DNA of 64,000 nucleotides from Sphingosinicella sp942492965 (GTDB taxonomy: Bacteria; Pseudomonadota; Alphaproteobacteria; Sphingomonadales; Sphingomonadaceae). Of the stretch, positions 8,248 through 17,034 are shown one piece after another (the first letter of the stretch is position 1; every line of letters starts with the position of its first letter). The notes beneath the pieces are model-generated. The model saw only the letters and a program-made list of their open reading frames with translations, was not told the origin of the DNA and did not search any database. Position numbers and translations under genes: made by a program. The stretch is from NCBI GenBank assembly GCA_942492965.1, contig OW818656.1, forward strand, positions 992,001 to 1,056,000. The letters run 5' to 3'.

Positions 8248-11115
8248 TTACCTTCCAAGTCCGCGCCCTCGTCCGAGCCCGAACCAGTCTGAGAGCTCCC
8301 GGGACAGTCCGCGCGCCGGCTCCATGCCGATGCCGAGCCCAAGCTCACGGGCGCGTGGACGAAGGAGTGATTCCATCTGCGCATCGCGCTCGAGACTCTT
8401 CGCAAGGCCCGCCATGCCGGCGTTGATCTTCGGGAGCTTGTGCTCCTCGCCCCAGAACCTCGCATGCTCCTGTTGCTTCCTGAGCCGGGTCCATTCGGCG
8501 ACGAACCGGTCGGCGCGGTAGGCGGGGTCGCTGCGATAGCGCTCGGCCTCGTCGAGGAGCGCACGCGCCTGCCGCACGTCGCCGCGTGCCATGGTATCGA
8601 GGAGCTTCAGGTCCGCGCGCCATGCATTGCGAAGGTTGCGCGCCGCGCCGGGCCGGATTGCGTCGAGCGCGGCCTCGTCGCGTTCGTGCATGGCGCGCAA
8701 GGGTTCGCTCATCGGCACGCGCGCGAGACCCATCTCGCGGACCTTCTGCACCGTGCGCGCATACTGCTCGACCGCCGGCTCCAGTTGCGGCTTCGGCGCC
8801 TGGATCGGGGTATTTTTGAGCTGCAGCCCCTCGAACATGTCGCGGACCTTGACCGCGATCGCCTTGGCCCGCTCCCGGAGCGTGATGCCGCGCCGGGCCG
8901 CGAACGCCTCCGCTCTGTCTGCGACCGGCCCATAGTCGCCGACCATATCCTTGCCGCGGTCGCGTGCCAGCGTGCGGATCAACTGCTGCTCGGTTTTGAA
9001 CGTCTCTTTGCCGTAGTAGAGATCTACGCGCTCCCTGTGACGCGACAGCGCCACATACGCGCCGTGCTGGTCCATGCCCTGTGTCGCGAGGACATATGAG
9101 CGATCGACCGTCACGCCCTGCGCCTTGTGGATGGTGGCGGCATAGCCATGGTCGATGTCGGTATAGAGCTTGGTGTCGAAGCTGAGGCTCCGGCCATCGT
9201 CGAGCATCACCGCCATGCGGGCCTGAGTGACACTCTCGACCCTGCCGAGCGAGCCGTTCTTGACCCCCATGCTTTTCTCGTTCCGCAGGAACATCACCCG
9301 GTCGCCGCGCGCGAACGGCCTGGGGCCTTTCGTGGTCTCGACACGGACGTCGTCGCCGAGCTGTTTGCCGAGCCGCAGGCGTTGCCGCGCGAACGTGTTG
9401 AGCTCCGCGACGTCGGCGCGCGTGTGCGCGAGGATCAGGCGGCTCTTCTGCGGCTGCGCCTTTCGGTCCCTGTCCCAGCGCTCGATGAGCTGTTTCTTCG
9501 CGTCGGCCTCGGTCGGCGCTGCGTGGATGCGGTCATGCTCCCTGAGCGCCTGGACCGCCTCGGCGGTTCTCCCCGTCGCCAGCTGTCGCACGGCATCCCT
9601 CTGCCAGGCGTCGTGCTGGCGGCGGATCTCGGTGACCTCGGTCCCGCCATGGCGCTCGTGGATACTGCGGAACGCCGCGCCTGCCTCGATCGCCTGCAGC
9701 TGCTCGGGATCACCCACCAGCACCACCTTCGCGCCCACCTCGCTGGCATGGCTGAGCACGCGTTCCATCTGCCGCGTGCCGATCATCCCGGCCTCGTCGA
9801 TCACGAGCACGTCGCGCGAGGTGAGGTGATCGGTGCCGTTCGCCCAGGCATGCTCCTGCACTGCGATCGTGCGCGATGCGATCCGTGAGCCGCTTTCGAG
9901 GTTCTCGGCGGCGATGCCGGAAAGCGCGAGGCCCCGCACGCGGCAGCCCGCATCCTCCCACGCTTCGCGCGCCACACCGAGCAGCGCCGACTTCCCCGTT
10001 CCGGCATAGCCGACAATGACACCGAGACTCTTCGGTTCGGTCACATGCTCAAGCGCCGTGCGCTGCTCGGAGGAGAGCACAAGACCGCGGCGTTCTGCGC
10101 GCGCGACTGCATGGTCACGGAACAGGTCGCGGACAATATGCTTCTGCTGTTCGTGCAAACGCTCCGTGGCCTGTTCGAGCCGCTGCTCGGTTTCCAGCAT
10201 CGCGCGGGATGTGAACCGTTCCTGCTCGCGTCCGTCCTTGCCCAGGGCGACAAGCGTGGGTGAGGCTTCGACCGCGGCAAGCACGCGGTCGAACTGGTCC
10301 TTGCCGTCGCTGTGCCGGTGCACGAACATCGCAAGCTCGCGCCGCGTGAACGTCGACTGCTGGTGCGTCAGCGCATCGAGTGCCACCTCGGGGTTCGCGA
10401 GGATGCGCATCCCGTTGGCGCGCGCGATGGCGCGGTGTTCGTCGAGGCGCTCGCCGGTGAGCCCCACGTCGGCCATGCGCGATGCCGCCGGGCCGATCTT
10501 GTTCTGGGGTTCAAGGTCGATGCCCTGCGCCTCGAGGCTGCGGTGGTCGACGGTGACGTCGATGTCGCGCTCGGCAAGCGCGCGGTTGAGGTGTACCGCC
10601 CAGGCCTCACGCCAGTGTTCGAGCAGCTGCGTGCTGTTCCAGTCGCGCACCTTCGCGCCGAAGCCGTCCTCATCGACCTCACGCATCGTGAGCATGACGT
10701 GGGCGTGGGGCTTCGCCATGCCGTCAGCACCGATGTCCCAGTGCACATTGAGATCGGCGCACATGCCGCGCTCGACGAACTCGGTTCGCACGAAGTCGCG
10801 CGCCACTTCGATCGCGTCCGCCTGTTCCAGTTCGCGCGGCAGCGCGAACTCGACCTCGCGGGCGAGCTGCGCGTCCTTGCGCACCTCTGCGGCCTCGACG
10901 CTGTTCCAGAGCGCTTCGCGATTCCGAAGCGGCTCGGGCGCGTTCTCCGGCAGCATCACTTCGGAGTGGATGACGCCGGCCTTGTTTGTGAAGTCGTGAT
11001 GACGATCGAGGCGCTGATCGTGGAGCCGCGATGCCGACCGGTAGGCGGCGGATGCGAGCGCGCTCGCGCCGGTACTCCGGCTGATGACCTTCGCGCTGAA
11101 GTGGTAGATCGCCAT
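8248..11115 (-). CDS. traA: Ti-type conjugative relaxase/helicase TraA (island 1 copy)
   Basis: A 955-residue MobQ-type relaxase fused to an SF1 helicase, which nicks and unwinds DNA at oriT. The start is ATG 11115 (MAIYHFSAKVISRSTG), the usual beginning of this family; the upstream GTG at 11175 lies inside the oriT-like palindrome and is rejected. The relaxase domain (about 1–240) carries the metal-binding PHAHVML at 136–142. The helicase has Walker A GYAGTGKS at 369–376, Walker B-like VLVIDEAG at about 436–443, and a late motif GYAATIHKAQGVT. The C-terminus is helical and charged. It is near-identical to the copy at 59242–62109 and the same length. The gene is divergent from the traC/traD-like genes, as in Ti plasmids. 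No T4SS genes are visible. Confidence 0.95.
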   Translation of the reverse strand: MAIYHFSAKVISRSTGASALASAAYRSASRLHDQRLDRHHDFTNKAGVIHSEVMLPENAPEPLRNREALWNSVEAAEVRKDAQLAREVEFALPRELEQADAIEVARDFVRTEFVERGMCADLNVHWDIGADGMAKPHAHVMLTMREVDEDGFGAKVRDWNSTQLLEHWREAWAVHLNRALAERDIDVTVDHRSLEAQGIDLEPQNKIGPAASRMADVGLTGERLDEHRAIARANGMRILANPEVALDALTHQQSTFTRRELAMFVHRHSDGKDQFDRVLAAVEASPTLVALGKDGREQERFTSRAMLETEQRLEQATERLHEQQKHIVRDLFRDHAVARAERRGLVLSSEQRTALEHVTEPKSLGVIVGYAGTGKSALLGVAREAWEDAGCRVRGLALSGIAAENLESGSRIASRTIAVQEHAWANGTDHLTSRDVLVIDEAGMIGTRQMERVLSHASEVGAKVVLVGDPEQLQAIEAGAAFRSIHERHGGTEVTEIRRQHDAWQRDAVRQLATGRTAEAVQALREHDRIHAAPTEADAKKQLIERWDRDRKAQPQKSRLILAHTRADVAELNTFARQRLRLGKQLGDDVRVETTKGPRPFARGDRVMFLRNEKSMGVKNGSLGRVESVTQARMAVMLDDGRSLSFDTKLYTDIDHGYAATIHKAQGVTVDRSYVLATQGMDQHGAYVALSRHRERVDLYYGKETFKTEQQLIRTLARDRGKDMVGDYGPVADRAEAFAARRGITLRERAKAIAVKVRDMFEGLQLKNTPIQAPKPQLEPAVEQYARTVQKVREMGLARVPMSEPLRAMHERDEAALDAIRPGAARNLRNAWRADLKLLDTMARGDVRQARALLDEAERYRSDPAYRADRFVAEWTRLRKQQEHARFWGEEHKLPKINAGMAGLAKSLERDAQMESLLRPRARELGLGIGMEPARGLSRELSDWFGLGRGRGLGR

Positions 11116-11143
11116 GGCGGCACACGATCTACACCTCAAAAGC

Positions 11144-11175
11144 CACGTCGGCACGACGTATAAGCGCGCCCTCAC
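11144..11175 (-). other. oriT: oriT-like element (island 1)
   Basis: In the gap between traA and the traC-like gene, the minus strand reads GAGGGCGCGCTTATACGTCG followed by a spacer and CGACGT. It contains the perfect palindrome ACGTCG-N3-CGACGT at 11145–11159. The GGGCGC..TTATACGTCG string strongly recalls the nick region of Ti-type (MobQ) oriT sequences, which also lie between traA and traC. The same element is present at the same place in island 2 (59184–59214). The nick site itself cannot be read from sequence alone. Confidence 0.55.
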
Positions 11176-11289
11176 AAGATCGAATCTCGCGAGGGATCGG
11201 GCGGTCTCACACAGGTTCGGTCTCTTTACGTGAGAACAAATCGACTCGTAGCGTCGGGCACATCACCGCAAACGGAAGGACCCCATCCC

Positions 11290-11610
11290 ATGCGTAGGCC
11301 CCGTGACTATGATGCCGAGATGAAGCTGCTCGCCGGCAAGGCGAAGGCGCTTCAGGATCGGAAGCTTCATGAGCTTGGGCAGCTGGTGACGGCAACCGGT
11401 GCAGACAGCCTCGGGGTCGATGTGCTTGCGGGGGTTCTGGTCAACGCCGCAGCAAGCACCGACATGGTGCAGAGGGAGGAGTGGCGCACGGCGGGTGCGG
11501 CGTTCTTTCTGCGCGGGAAACATACGACAAGCGCTGCGAAGGACACTGCGCGCCGAGCGACGGCTGGGGGTTCTGTGCAACCGGCTTCAGGCGCGGCGGG
11601 CGCGGGGTGA
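11290..11610 (+). CDS. TraC-like mobilization accessory protein (island 1)
   Basis: A 106-residue protein from ATG 11290 (MRRPRDYDAEMKLLAGKAKA). The Lys/Arg/Glu-rich helix, followed by LGQLVTATGAD and a conserved EEWRTAGAAFF, matches small proteins encoded between oriT and traD in alphaproteobacterial MobQ systems (often called TraC or TraD in databases). They are thought to assist TraA at oriT. The copy in island 2 is 58746–59066. The last 20 residues are the most divergent part, where the next reading frame overlaps. Role assigned by context. Confidence 0.7.
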   Translation: MRRPRDYDAEMKLLAGKAKALQDRKLHELGQLVTATGADSLGVDVLAGVLVNAAASTDMVQREEWRTAGAAFFLRGKHTTSAAKDTARRATAGGSVQPASGAAGAG

Positions 11611-11623
11611 TACGCGGGACTGG

Positions 11624-11848
11624 GTGGTGAAGCGCCGCGAGCGCACGCGCCGGCTCATCGAACTCGGCGGACTCATCGTCAAGGCCAGGCTCGATGTGCT
11701 TGTCGACGATGATCGGGCGGCGATCTACGGGGCGCTGCTCGGGCTCGTGCAGCAGGCCGAAAGTGAGCAGCGCGAGGAGGTCATTGCGCTGTGGCGGCGC
11801 AAGGGGAAACGGGCGTTCGAAGCGGAGGCTGCGGAGAGGGGCTCATAG
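11624..11848 (+). CDS. TraD-like conjugal transfer protein (island 1)
   Basis: The TraD family core is RRLIELGGLIVKARLDVLV, then YGALLGLV and ALWRRKGKRAFEAEA, the usual ending of small alphaproteobacterial TraD proteins (family length 70–100). The start is uncertain. GTG 11624 or 11627 gives about 74 residues, but conservation with island 2 reaches some 30 codons further upstream, inside the traC-like gene in another frame, where no ATG exists. Translation may be coupled to traC from a rare start codon. It probably forms an accessory mobilization complex with TraC and TraA. Confidence 0.7.
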   Translation: MVKRRERTRRLIELGGLIVKARLDVLVDDDRAAIYGALLGLVQQAESEQREEVIALWRRKGKRAFEAEAAERGS

Positions 11849-11989
11849 TGTCGGCTTCGTCGGACAGACCGGAAGATCTGCTTACGAGCCAGCCACCGGA
11901 AAACCGGTCGTTCTAAGAGTGACGGCTTTTTGAGGGTCGAGTGCGAAGCTCAGGCGGAGTGCTAATTTGCCCGCGAACCGATATGCCCG

Positions 11990-12544
11990 TTACGACTTGC
12001 CCAACCAATCGCTCAGCGGAATCGCGCTGAAGCGCTTGTGGTCGAGCACCATCCACAGAGAATTGGTCCTGTCCTTCATTTTGCCCCAGACTATCCGGTG
12101 ATATAGGCCTAGATATTCCCACGATGCCCAATCAGGTTCGGAACTATTTTCCGCCGCTGGGAAAAGCGCGATTTTGTTCAAACCTTTGTAACCATCCGCC
12201 ACTCCGAGTTCCCACGGCACCCAGCGGCTATCTTTGCTGTTCGCGCTGGCAAGGAGGACAAATCGCTGGGTTTGCTGAATTCTGGACTTCAGGATGCCTG
12301 CTGTTTCCTCACTGGTGTAGGGAGGCATCTCAGGGTCGATCTCGTCGATATAAACCTTAGCTCCATGACCTTCGAGCACCTTGATCGCGCCAACGACCAG
12401 TTCCTTGTCCTTGCTCGAATGCGACAGGAAGGTCGCGCTCCCGAGCGGTTGCGAGCTGGCTGATTTGCGCACGCTCGCTTGCTCGGTGATGGTCAGTTTC
12501 GCCGCATATCCGCGAAGTTCATCTTTGGTGACAAATCTGACCAC
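11990..12544 (-). CDS. TIR-domain protein of Thoeris cluster
   Basis: A 184-residue protein with a GTG start at 12544. A TIR domain occupies about residues 36–150: the first strand ATFLSHSSKDKE, the second strand AKVYIDEIDPEM, and the catalytic-glutamate region RWVPWELGVADG (Glu 112). The 35-residue N-terminal extension is helical and basic. It sits 54 bp downstream of thsA in the same direction. Thoeris loci may carry several TIR proteins (ThsB) that sense different phages and make a cyclic ADP-ribose-type signal for ThsA; this one is of the ordinary TIR_2 kind, unlike the PF08937-type ThsB at 14053. The role as a second ThsB is inference from position. Confidence 0.82.
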   Translation of the reverse strand: MVRFVTKDELRGYAAKLTITEQASVRKSASSQPLGSATFLSHSSKDKELVVGAIKVLEGHGAKVYIDEIDPEMPPYTSEETAGILKSRIQQTQRFVLLASANSKDSRWVPWELGVADGYKGLNKIALFPAAENSSEPDWASWEYLGLYHRIVWGKMKDRTNSLWMVLDHKRFSAIPLSDWLGKS

Positions 12545-12598
12545 TTGGAATTCCTACCTATGTGCCGAAGAGATTAGCGTCGGGTATCGGGACTGGCG

Positions 12599-14047
12599 TT
12601 AGCCAGCCTTACCGGCTCGCTTGAGAATGGCGCCGACAAGATCGACAAGATCACCCGCGCTGGAAGAAGCGTCCGAGAGCGCACGCAATTCAGCGTCAGT
12701 GGGGCGCTGAACGCTAGGACCCTCGCTTTCGAGACCTGAGCCGATCAACCGATCGGCGAGCTGCCTGGCCGCACCTTCGGTCGCACCAACAGGCAAAAGA
12801 AAGGCACCGGCCGCCTCAGCCAATCGGGCCTCCTCCAGCACACCGTCGGCAATGACCACGGCACCGTCAACCGTCTTGGCTCCTCCGACAAAGACCACCG
12901 CACCCGACAGCCGCGCCAGTTCTTCGCGCAATGCTGTCCATTGCGCGCGGTTTGCGGGTTGGCCAGCCAGCGGCTGTGGAAATGGCCGTGCGATCAGCCT
13001 GCGTTCCAGATCCCATCCACCGCCAGCGCGCAGCGAGTCGAGAAAGCCCGAGATCGTTGCGGACCCGACAACCAGTCCGGCGCCACTTACCAGAGAACGC
13101 CCCAATTTGCCGATTGCGCGACCGACACCCTCTGCGATCGCATAAATTCTGGCTGCTTCGTGATTGACCGGTTCGGTGGGCCAACTGCCGCTTACCCAGA
13201 CGCGGTTCATGGCAACTCGCCGCTCGACTGCGCGCAGAAGCTCAGGAACTTCGTCATAATCGTCGATTTCCACCGCTACGAGGCCGTAACGTCGCAAATC
13301 CTTGGCCCATAGCCGATGCTGGGCCGATCGCGCCTTGAACTCCTCCTCAGTCTTGTAGTCCCCTTTGTGCGGTGGCTTGACGATCGCAAAATGTTCGGGG
13401 GGCGCCTCGGTAAAACTCTCCCGAATGAGCGAGAGGACATGCCGGACGTTGGGGTCGGTAAGACTTAACCCGACGAACAGCATCGACATGCTGGTGAGGT
13501 GGGCTTGCAGCAAAGGCAGATAGGCACCGCGTGTCGAGCGGTAGAGTTCGTAGTCATCCGTCGAGATGACCACGTCATCGAGCCGGTCGATGGAGCCGTG
13601 CATCTTGTAAAGCCGCGTTGCGCCGGGCGTTGCCCGCAGCGCCAAATCCTTGGGTCCTGAAATCGGGTCGATCGGCCTGTCGATCGCTTCGAAGGCCCTT
13701 TCGACGAGACGATCGTAATTGGTGGTCCAGATATGCCGAACCGGAAGGCGCGCAATGATCTGAAGCGACTCCGGGACATCGTGGTTCTGGCCGATCTGCT
13801 CCTTTATGACGTTGCGAACCCGAGTCGCGCCGCCATTTTCCTGAATGCTCCACTGTGCCAGAGCGGCGAGATCCTGAACGTCACTCGATCCGACCCCCAG
13901 TTCCTCACCGATGTCCTTGAGCAATTCGACCCAAGACGGGTATCCCGCCCCCATCGAGACGCCGGCGCCGATGAACACGGCACCGGCCTCATTCGCCAGG
14001 GCTTCAGGAAATTCCTTGAGGAACCGGGCCTTCGCGGTCTTTGTCAT
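12599..14047 (-). CDS. thsA: Thoeris effector ThsA (SIR2–SLOG NADase)
   Basis: A 482-residue protein. Residues 1–280 are a SIR2-like NADase: GAGVSMGAGYPSW at 28–40, WTTNYDRL at 107–114 (Asn 110) and KMHGSIDRL with His 150, the catalytic pair expected for ThsA. Residues 283–480 form a SLOG-type Rossmann domain (VWVSGSWP, LVSGAGLVVGS, FVGGAKTVDG) that in ThsA binds the cyclic ADP-ribose signal. On activation ThsA depletes NAD+ and stops phage growth (established for the family). The gene is sandwiched between ThsB (5 bp gap) and a second TIR gene, a three-gene operon. Family length and architecture are canonical. Confidence 0.93.
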   Translation of the reverse strand: MTKTAKARFLKEFPEALANEAGAVFIGAGVSMGAGYPSWVELLKDIGEELGVGSSDVQDLAALAQWSIQENGGATRVRNVIKEQIGQNHDVPESLQIIARLPVRHIWTTNYDRLVERAFEAIDRPIDPISGPKDLALRATPGATRLYKMHGSIDRLDDVVISTDDYELYRSTRGAYLPLLQAHLTSMSMLFVGLSLTDPNVRHVLSLIRESFTEAPPEHFAIVKPPHKGDYKTEEEFKARSAQHRLWAKDLRRYGLVAVEIDDYDEVPELLRAVERRVAMNRVWVSGSWPTEPVNHEAARIYAIAEGVGRAIGKLGRSLVSGAGLVVGSATISGFLDSLRAGGGWDLERRLIARPFPQPLAGQPANRAQWTALREELARLSGAVVFVGGAKTVDGAVVIADGVLEEARLAEAAGAFLLPVGATEGAARQLADRLIGSGLESEGPSVQRPTDAELRALSDASSSAGDLVDLVGAILKRAGKAG

Positions 14048-14052
14048 GCGGC

Positions 14053-14499
14053 TTACTTGCCTGCTGCCTTTGCGGCTTCCTCGATTCGCTCTTTCAGCTT
14101 GTCATGACTGACATATTTGTAGATCGGCGTACCGGCATTGACCAGCAAGGCCGGAGTGGCCCCAATCGTATCGGCTAGCCCGTTCTTGTCCTTCAACTCG
14201 TGAATCTGGATGCCGAGCAGTCCGTTACCGCGAGCGATCGATTGGTTGATCTCGTAGTTGATATACTTGCGTCCCGCGGTCGCGGCCCCAATGCAGACGA
14301 CGGTAACCGAGGTATTCTTGAGCCCCTCGTCAATCATGGCCTTGATCGCTGCATCGCCCTTCTTCTTGGCCTCTTCCCAAAGCGAGGCATCGTGAAACCC
14401 GGCGGAAGATGTTCCGATAATCTCACCGATATTTCGGATTTGATTGATGCGCCAGATATCATGTTGATAGTGAAAGCTGAAAAATACGCGGCGTGCCAT
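14053..14499 (-). CDS. thsB: Thoeris TIR-like sensor ThsB
   Basis: A 148-residue protein opening MARRVFFSFHYQHDIWRINQ, the hallmark beginning of ThsB (TIR-like, PF08937). FHDASLWEEAKKKGD, SVTVVCIGAATAGRKY and INYEINQSIARGNGL follow, with Glu 83 as the likely catalytic residue. ThsB senses phage infection and makes a cyclic ADP-ribose isomer that opens the ThsA NADase. It is the first gene of the Thoeris operon, transcribed leftwards, with a GGGGG-containing leader. The protein is shorter than the Bacillus ThsB C-terminus but complete in its TIR core. Confidence 0.92.
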   Translation of the reverse strand: MARRVFFSFHYQHDIWRINQIRNIGEIIGTSSAGFHDASLWEEAKKKGDAAIKAMIDEGLKNTSVTVVCIGAATAGRKYINYEINQSIARGNGLLGIQIHELKDKNGLADTIGATPALLVNAGTPIYKYVSHDKLKERIEEAAKAAGK

Positions 14500-14979
14500 T
14501 TGTACCCCCGATCATTGGAATGCCTATCATTTTGTAAGGTAGGGGCGACTGTTGGAAGATTCTAGAGAGCAGAGAGGAGATTTTTTAGTTGTACGCTTAT
14601 GATGCCTGTTTGGCGAGCCGAACTTGCCGCGGTCCCGAACATGGCCGGGCTTTGGACAAAGTAATTAGCGACATTGGCGGCCTTCGACGAAATCCTTTCG
14701 ATCGGAGGCTAGGGGATGGTCGCACCAAACCACTTATAAGGTCTACTCAGCCGAATGAACGGCAGCGTTCGATGCTCTGCCGAACACATATGAACGGATA
14801 CTTTGTCGGCGCGATCTGACTTTAGGAAAGGTAGCTCTGTCGACGCTTATTGACGAGACAAGTAAATCTGCGTTGAGCTGAGCAAGCTGCCGCACGCTTT
14901 TCCGGTTTCGACACAATTCTTTGCAGGGTAAGAATTACAGCTTTCCGGCATGAGGCCCAATTTGGCTACGGGGTGGGCA
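14500..14979. other. Gene-free region between Thoeris and J-domain gene, possible gene remnant
   Basis: These 480 bp carry the divergent promoters for thsB and the J-domain gene. Two short open stretches in different frames look protein-like. One follows a GAGGAG site and reads MPVWRAELAAVPNMAGLWTK before a stop near 14661. The other, at about 14763–14878, reads AAFDALPNTYERILC and then RRDLTLGKVALSTLIDETS. They may be leftovers of a decayed gene, but I could not identify a family. Confidence 0.3.
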
Positions 14980-17034
14980 ATGACTAGGATTTTTAGGATT
15001 TTAAGTTGGCTCTTCGGACGATCATCCGCAAGCGATAGTTCGTCAGAAAAAACGATGCAGTCGGCGCCACGAGGCTGGTCCGATCCCGACCAGGAATTTG
15101 GTCGTAACGCAGACCTCTCATTACCCGGACAAACTTACTTTGCTCAGCTTGAGCAACTTACAAAATCGATCTCTTGCCAAGACTATGAAGCTGCTGCCAT
15201 TGCCGCGCGCGCTAGCATACCTCTTATACGCAGTTGGCTGAACGACCCGCAGGGGGACGGGCAACGCCTCAACATCAGAATACCGGCCTTGTCACAGGGG
15301 GGTACAATGATGGCGATCATCGGGGATCGGGAAGGCTTGGCCCAGCTGCGCAAACTGGTGCAGGACTTCGAGCACTTGGAAGCTTATCGAGAGGAGGCAG
15401 AGGAGCACTTTACCGACTTGGGCCTCTTTGACCAAATCCGGGAAGTTATCCGCAGAAAGCCGGGTGTACTGCAAAACCGCATGAAGGCCGAACTGGATAT
15501 CGAAGATGGCCGCAGGGCCAGCCGGCTGATCTCTTACCTTGAGAAGTCCGGTGAAATCCAGCGTGCCACGTGCGGCAAGACCTATGAACTTTACCTGTCC
15601 GGCACCAATGTACCCGAGACAGCGGCTGAGAGTATCTACACTGAGCCCAGCAACCCCAGATCGCATCGACTCGAGACGAGAGCGCACAAGCCCCGCGAGC
15701 TGGATCTCAAACGCATTAAGCATGTACCCCTCCCGCCATCACCCAGTGTCTGGGAGCGACCGATCGAGCTTCCCAGTACGCGGGAGGCCTTCGCGGACCC
15801 CGAAGGCGCTTGGCGAGAGATCGTTATCGAACCCTTCGCGAAGGGCGACCGTCCCGACCCGGCCTTTCGCAGGCATTACAGCACTCTGCATGGCACACTG
15901 TCGTTTGATGACCTTGCGCAATCGAATGCAAGTATAGGTGCACCTGGCGCGGTAATGTTCAGCAACGCCAATGGGCAGTCCAAGGCAACCGCTCCCCTTC
16001 GTCGCGATCCTTACCACATTTCAGTCCACCCAAGGGGTGAAGGCTTCGCGCTGCGTTCGAAGAGCAATGTGCTGACGGTTTATGATGGAGATCTACAAGT
16101 CGATTTTGAAACTGATCTCGAAAGCGCACCGGAGGTTGCAGCAAACCGGGATCGCCTCGGCTTGGCTGAGGGCGAGGCCCACCGCACAATGCGGTGCGTC
16201 GCCCTGACCCCGGAAAGGGATCGTTATCTCTTTACGCATGTCGACGAGACTTGGTGTATCAGCCGGGAGGGAGAGTGTGTCTGGGGCCTTCGCATGCCAG
16301 CCAATGAACCCACTCGCATTCGGGTCGGCAGCATGGGTTTCGGGACTGCGACCGAAATCAATGAAGCACTCGAGGTTATGGGCCTCGAGTTTCCCGTCAC
16401 ACCAGAGGCGATCCGCACGCGCTACCGACAGCTAGCGCGTCAGCTGCACCCTGACATCAACCCCGGAAGCGAGGAGAAGATGAAGGCGGTGAACGTCGCT
16501 TCAGAACGTCTCACCGGCTTGGACGCAGACCAACTTGCCGGAAAAGCCGGCGGGGATGGCAGCTTCGAGATGGTGCTCAGCTTTGGCGCTGGTTCCGACT
16601 GGATCTATGCAGCGGCGTTTTCGGCGGACGGGAAAGCCGCGCTCTTGGGAAGCTACGGCGGTCGCGTCGTGCGCGTCGATCATCAGGGCACTCCAACCAC
16701 GATTTACGATGTCGGCTCCGCACCTGTACGGATCATCGAGACTGACGCCTATCTCTATGTGATGACGACCACGCGCCTTTACGTGTTGAACGGGGATTGC
16801 CTGGTGGCGCTGGAGGACTGCCCAGACAAATGCGACCTGCTTGTTTTCGAAGAACAAGTTCTCGTGGTTGAGGCTAAAGGTGTCAGGGTTTTCACCCACG
16901 ACGGTAGACCACTCGGGATCGCCCTTACCAAAGCGCCGATCCGCCGTGCTTACGTGGAGGAAGGAGATCTAATCATAGAGACCCGGACGCATCGTGGGCG
17001 TTTCCGTGGCATCCGGCCATCGCCCGGGGCGTAG
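14980..17034 (+). CDS. J-domain protein with winged helix and beta-propeller-like C-terminus
   Basis: A 684-residue protein; the start at ATG 14980 (MTRIFRILSWLFGR) is chosen because GGGGTGGG lies just upstream, and ATG 14950 is the alternative. The N-terminus is a short hydrophobic or amphipathic helix. Residues about 145–205 look like a winged helix (VIRRKPGVLQNRMKAEL, then SRLISYLEKSGEIQ). Residues 230–450 are beta-rich. A J-domain half (residues about 470–510) has the HPD triad at 490–492 (LARQLHPDINPG). After it come WD/propeller-like blades (WIYAAAFSADGKAALLGSYG). J-domains recruit Hsp70. The gene is divergent from Thoeris, inside the island's cargo slot. A defence role is inference only. 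Confidence 0.75.
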   Translation: MTRIFRILSWLFGRSSASDSSSEKTMQSAPRGWSDPDQEFGRNADLSLPGQTYFAQLEQLTKSISCQDYEAAAIAARASIPLIRSWLNDPQGDGQRLNIRIPALSQGGTMMAIIGDREGLAQLRKLVQDFEHLEAYREEAEEHFTDLGLFDQIREVIRRKPGVLQNRMKAELDIEDGRRASRLISYLEKSGEIQRATCGKTYELYLSGTNVPETAAESIYTEPSNPRSHRLETRAHKPRELDLKRIKHVPLPPSPSVWERPIELPSTREAFADPEGAWREIVIEPFAKGDRPDPAFRRHYSTLHGTLSFDDLAQSNASIGAPGAVMFSNANGQSKATAPLRRDPYHISVHPRGEGFALRSKSNVLTVYDGDLQVDFETDLESAPEVAANRDRLGLAEGEAHRTMRCVALTPERDRYLFTHVDETWCISREGECVWGLRMPANEPTRIRVGSMGFGTATEINEALEVMGLEFPVTPEAIRTRYRQLARQLHPDINPGSEEKMKAVNVASERLTGLDADQLAGKAGGDGSFEMVLSFGAGSDWIYAAAFSADGKAALLGSYGGRVVRVDHQGTPTTIYDVGSAPVRIIETDAYLYVMTTTRLYVLNGDCLVALEDCPDKCDLLVFEEQVLVVEAKGVRVFTHDGRPLGIALTKAPIRRAYVEEGDLIIETRTHRGRFRGIRPSPGA

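Noticed and set aside
11116..11175. Upstream GTG start for traA giving 975 residues (also 59182 in island 2)
   Set aside because: The extension overlaps the oriT-like palindrome, and known TraA proteins begin at MAIYHFS.
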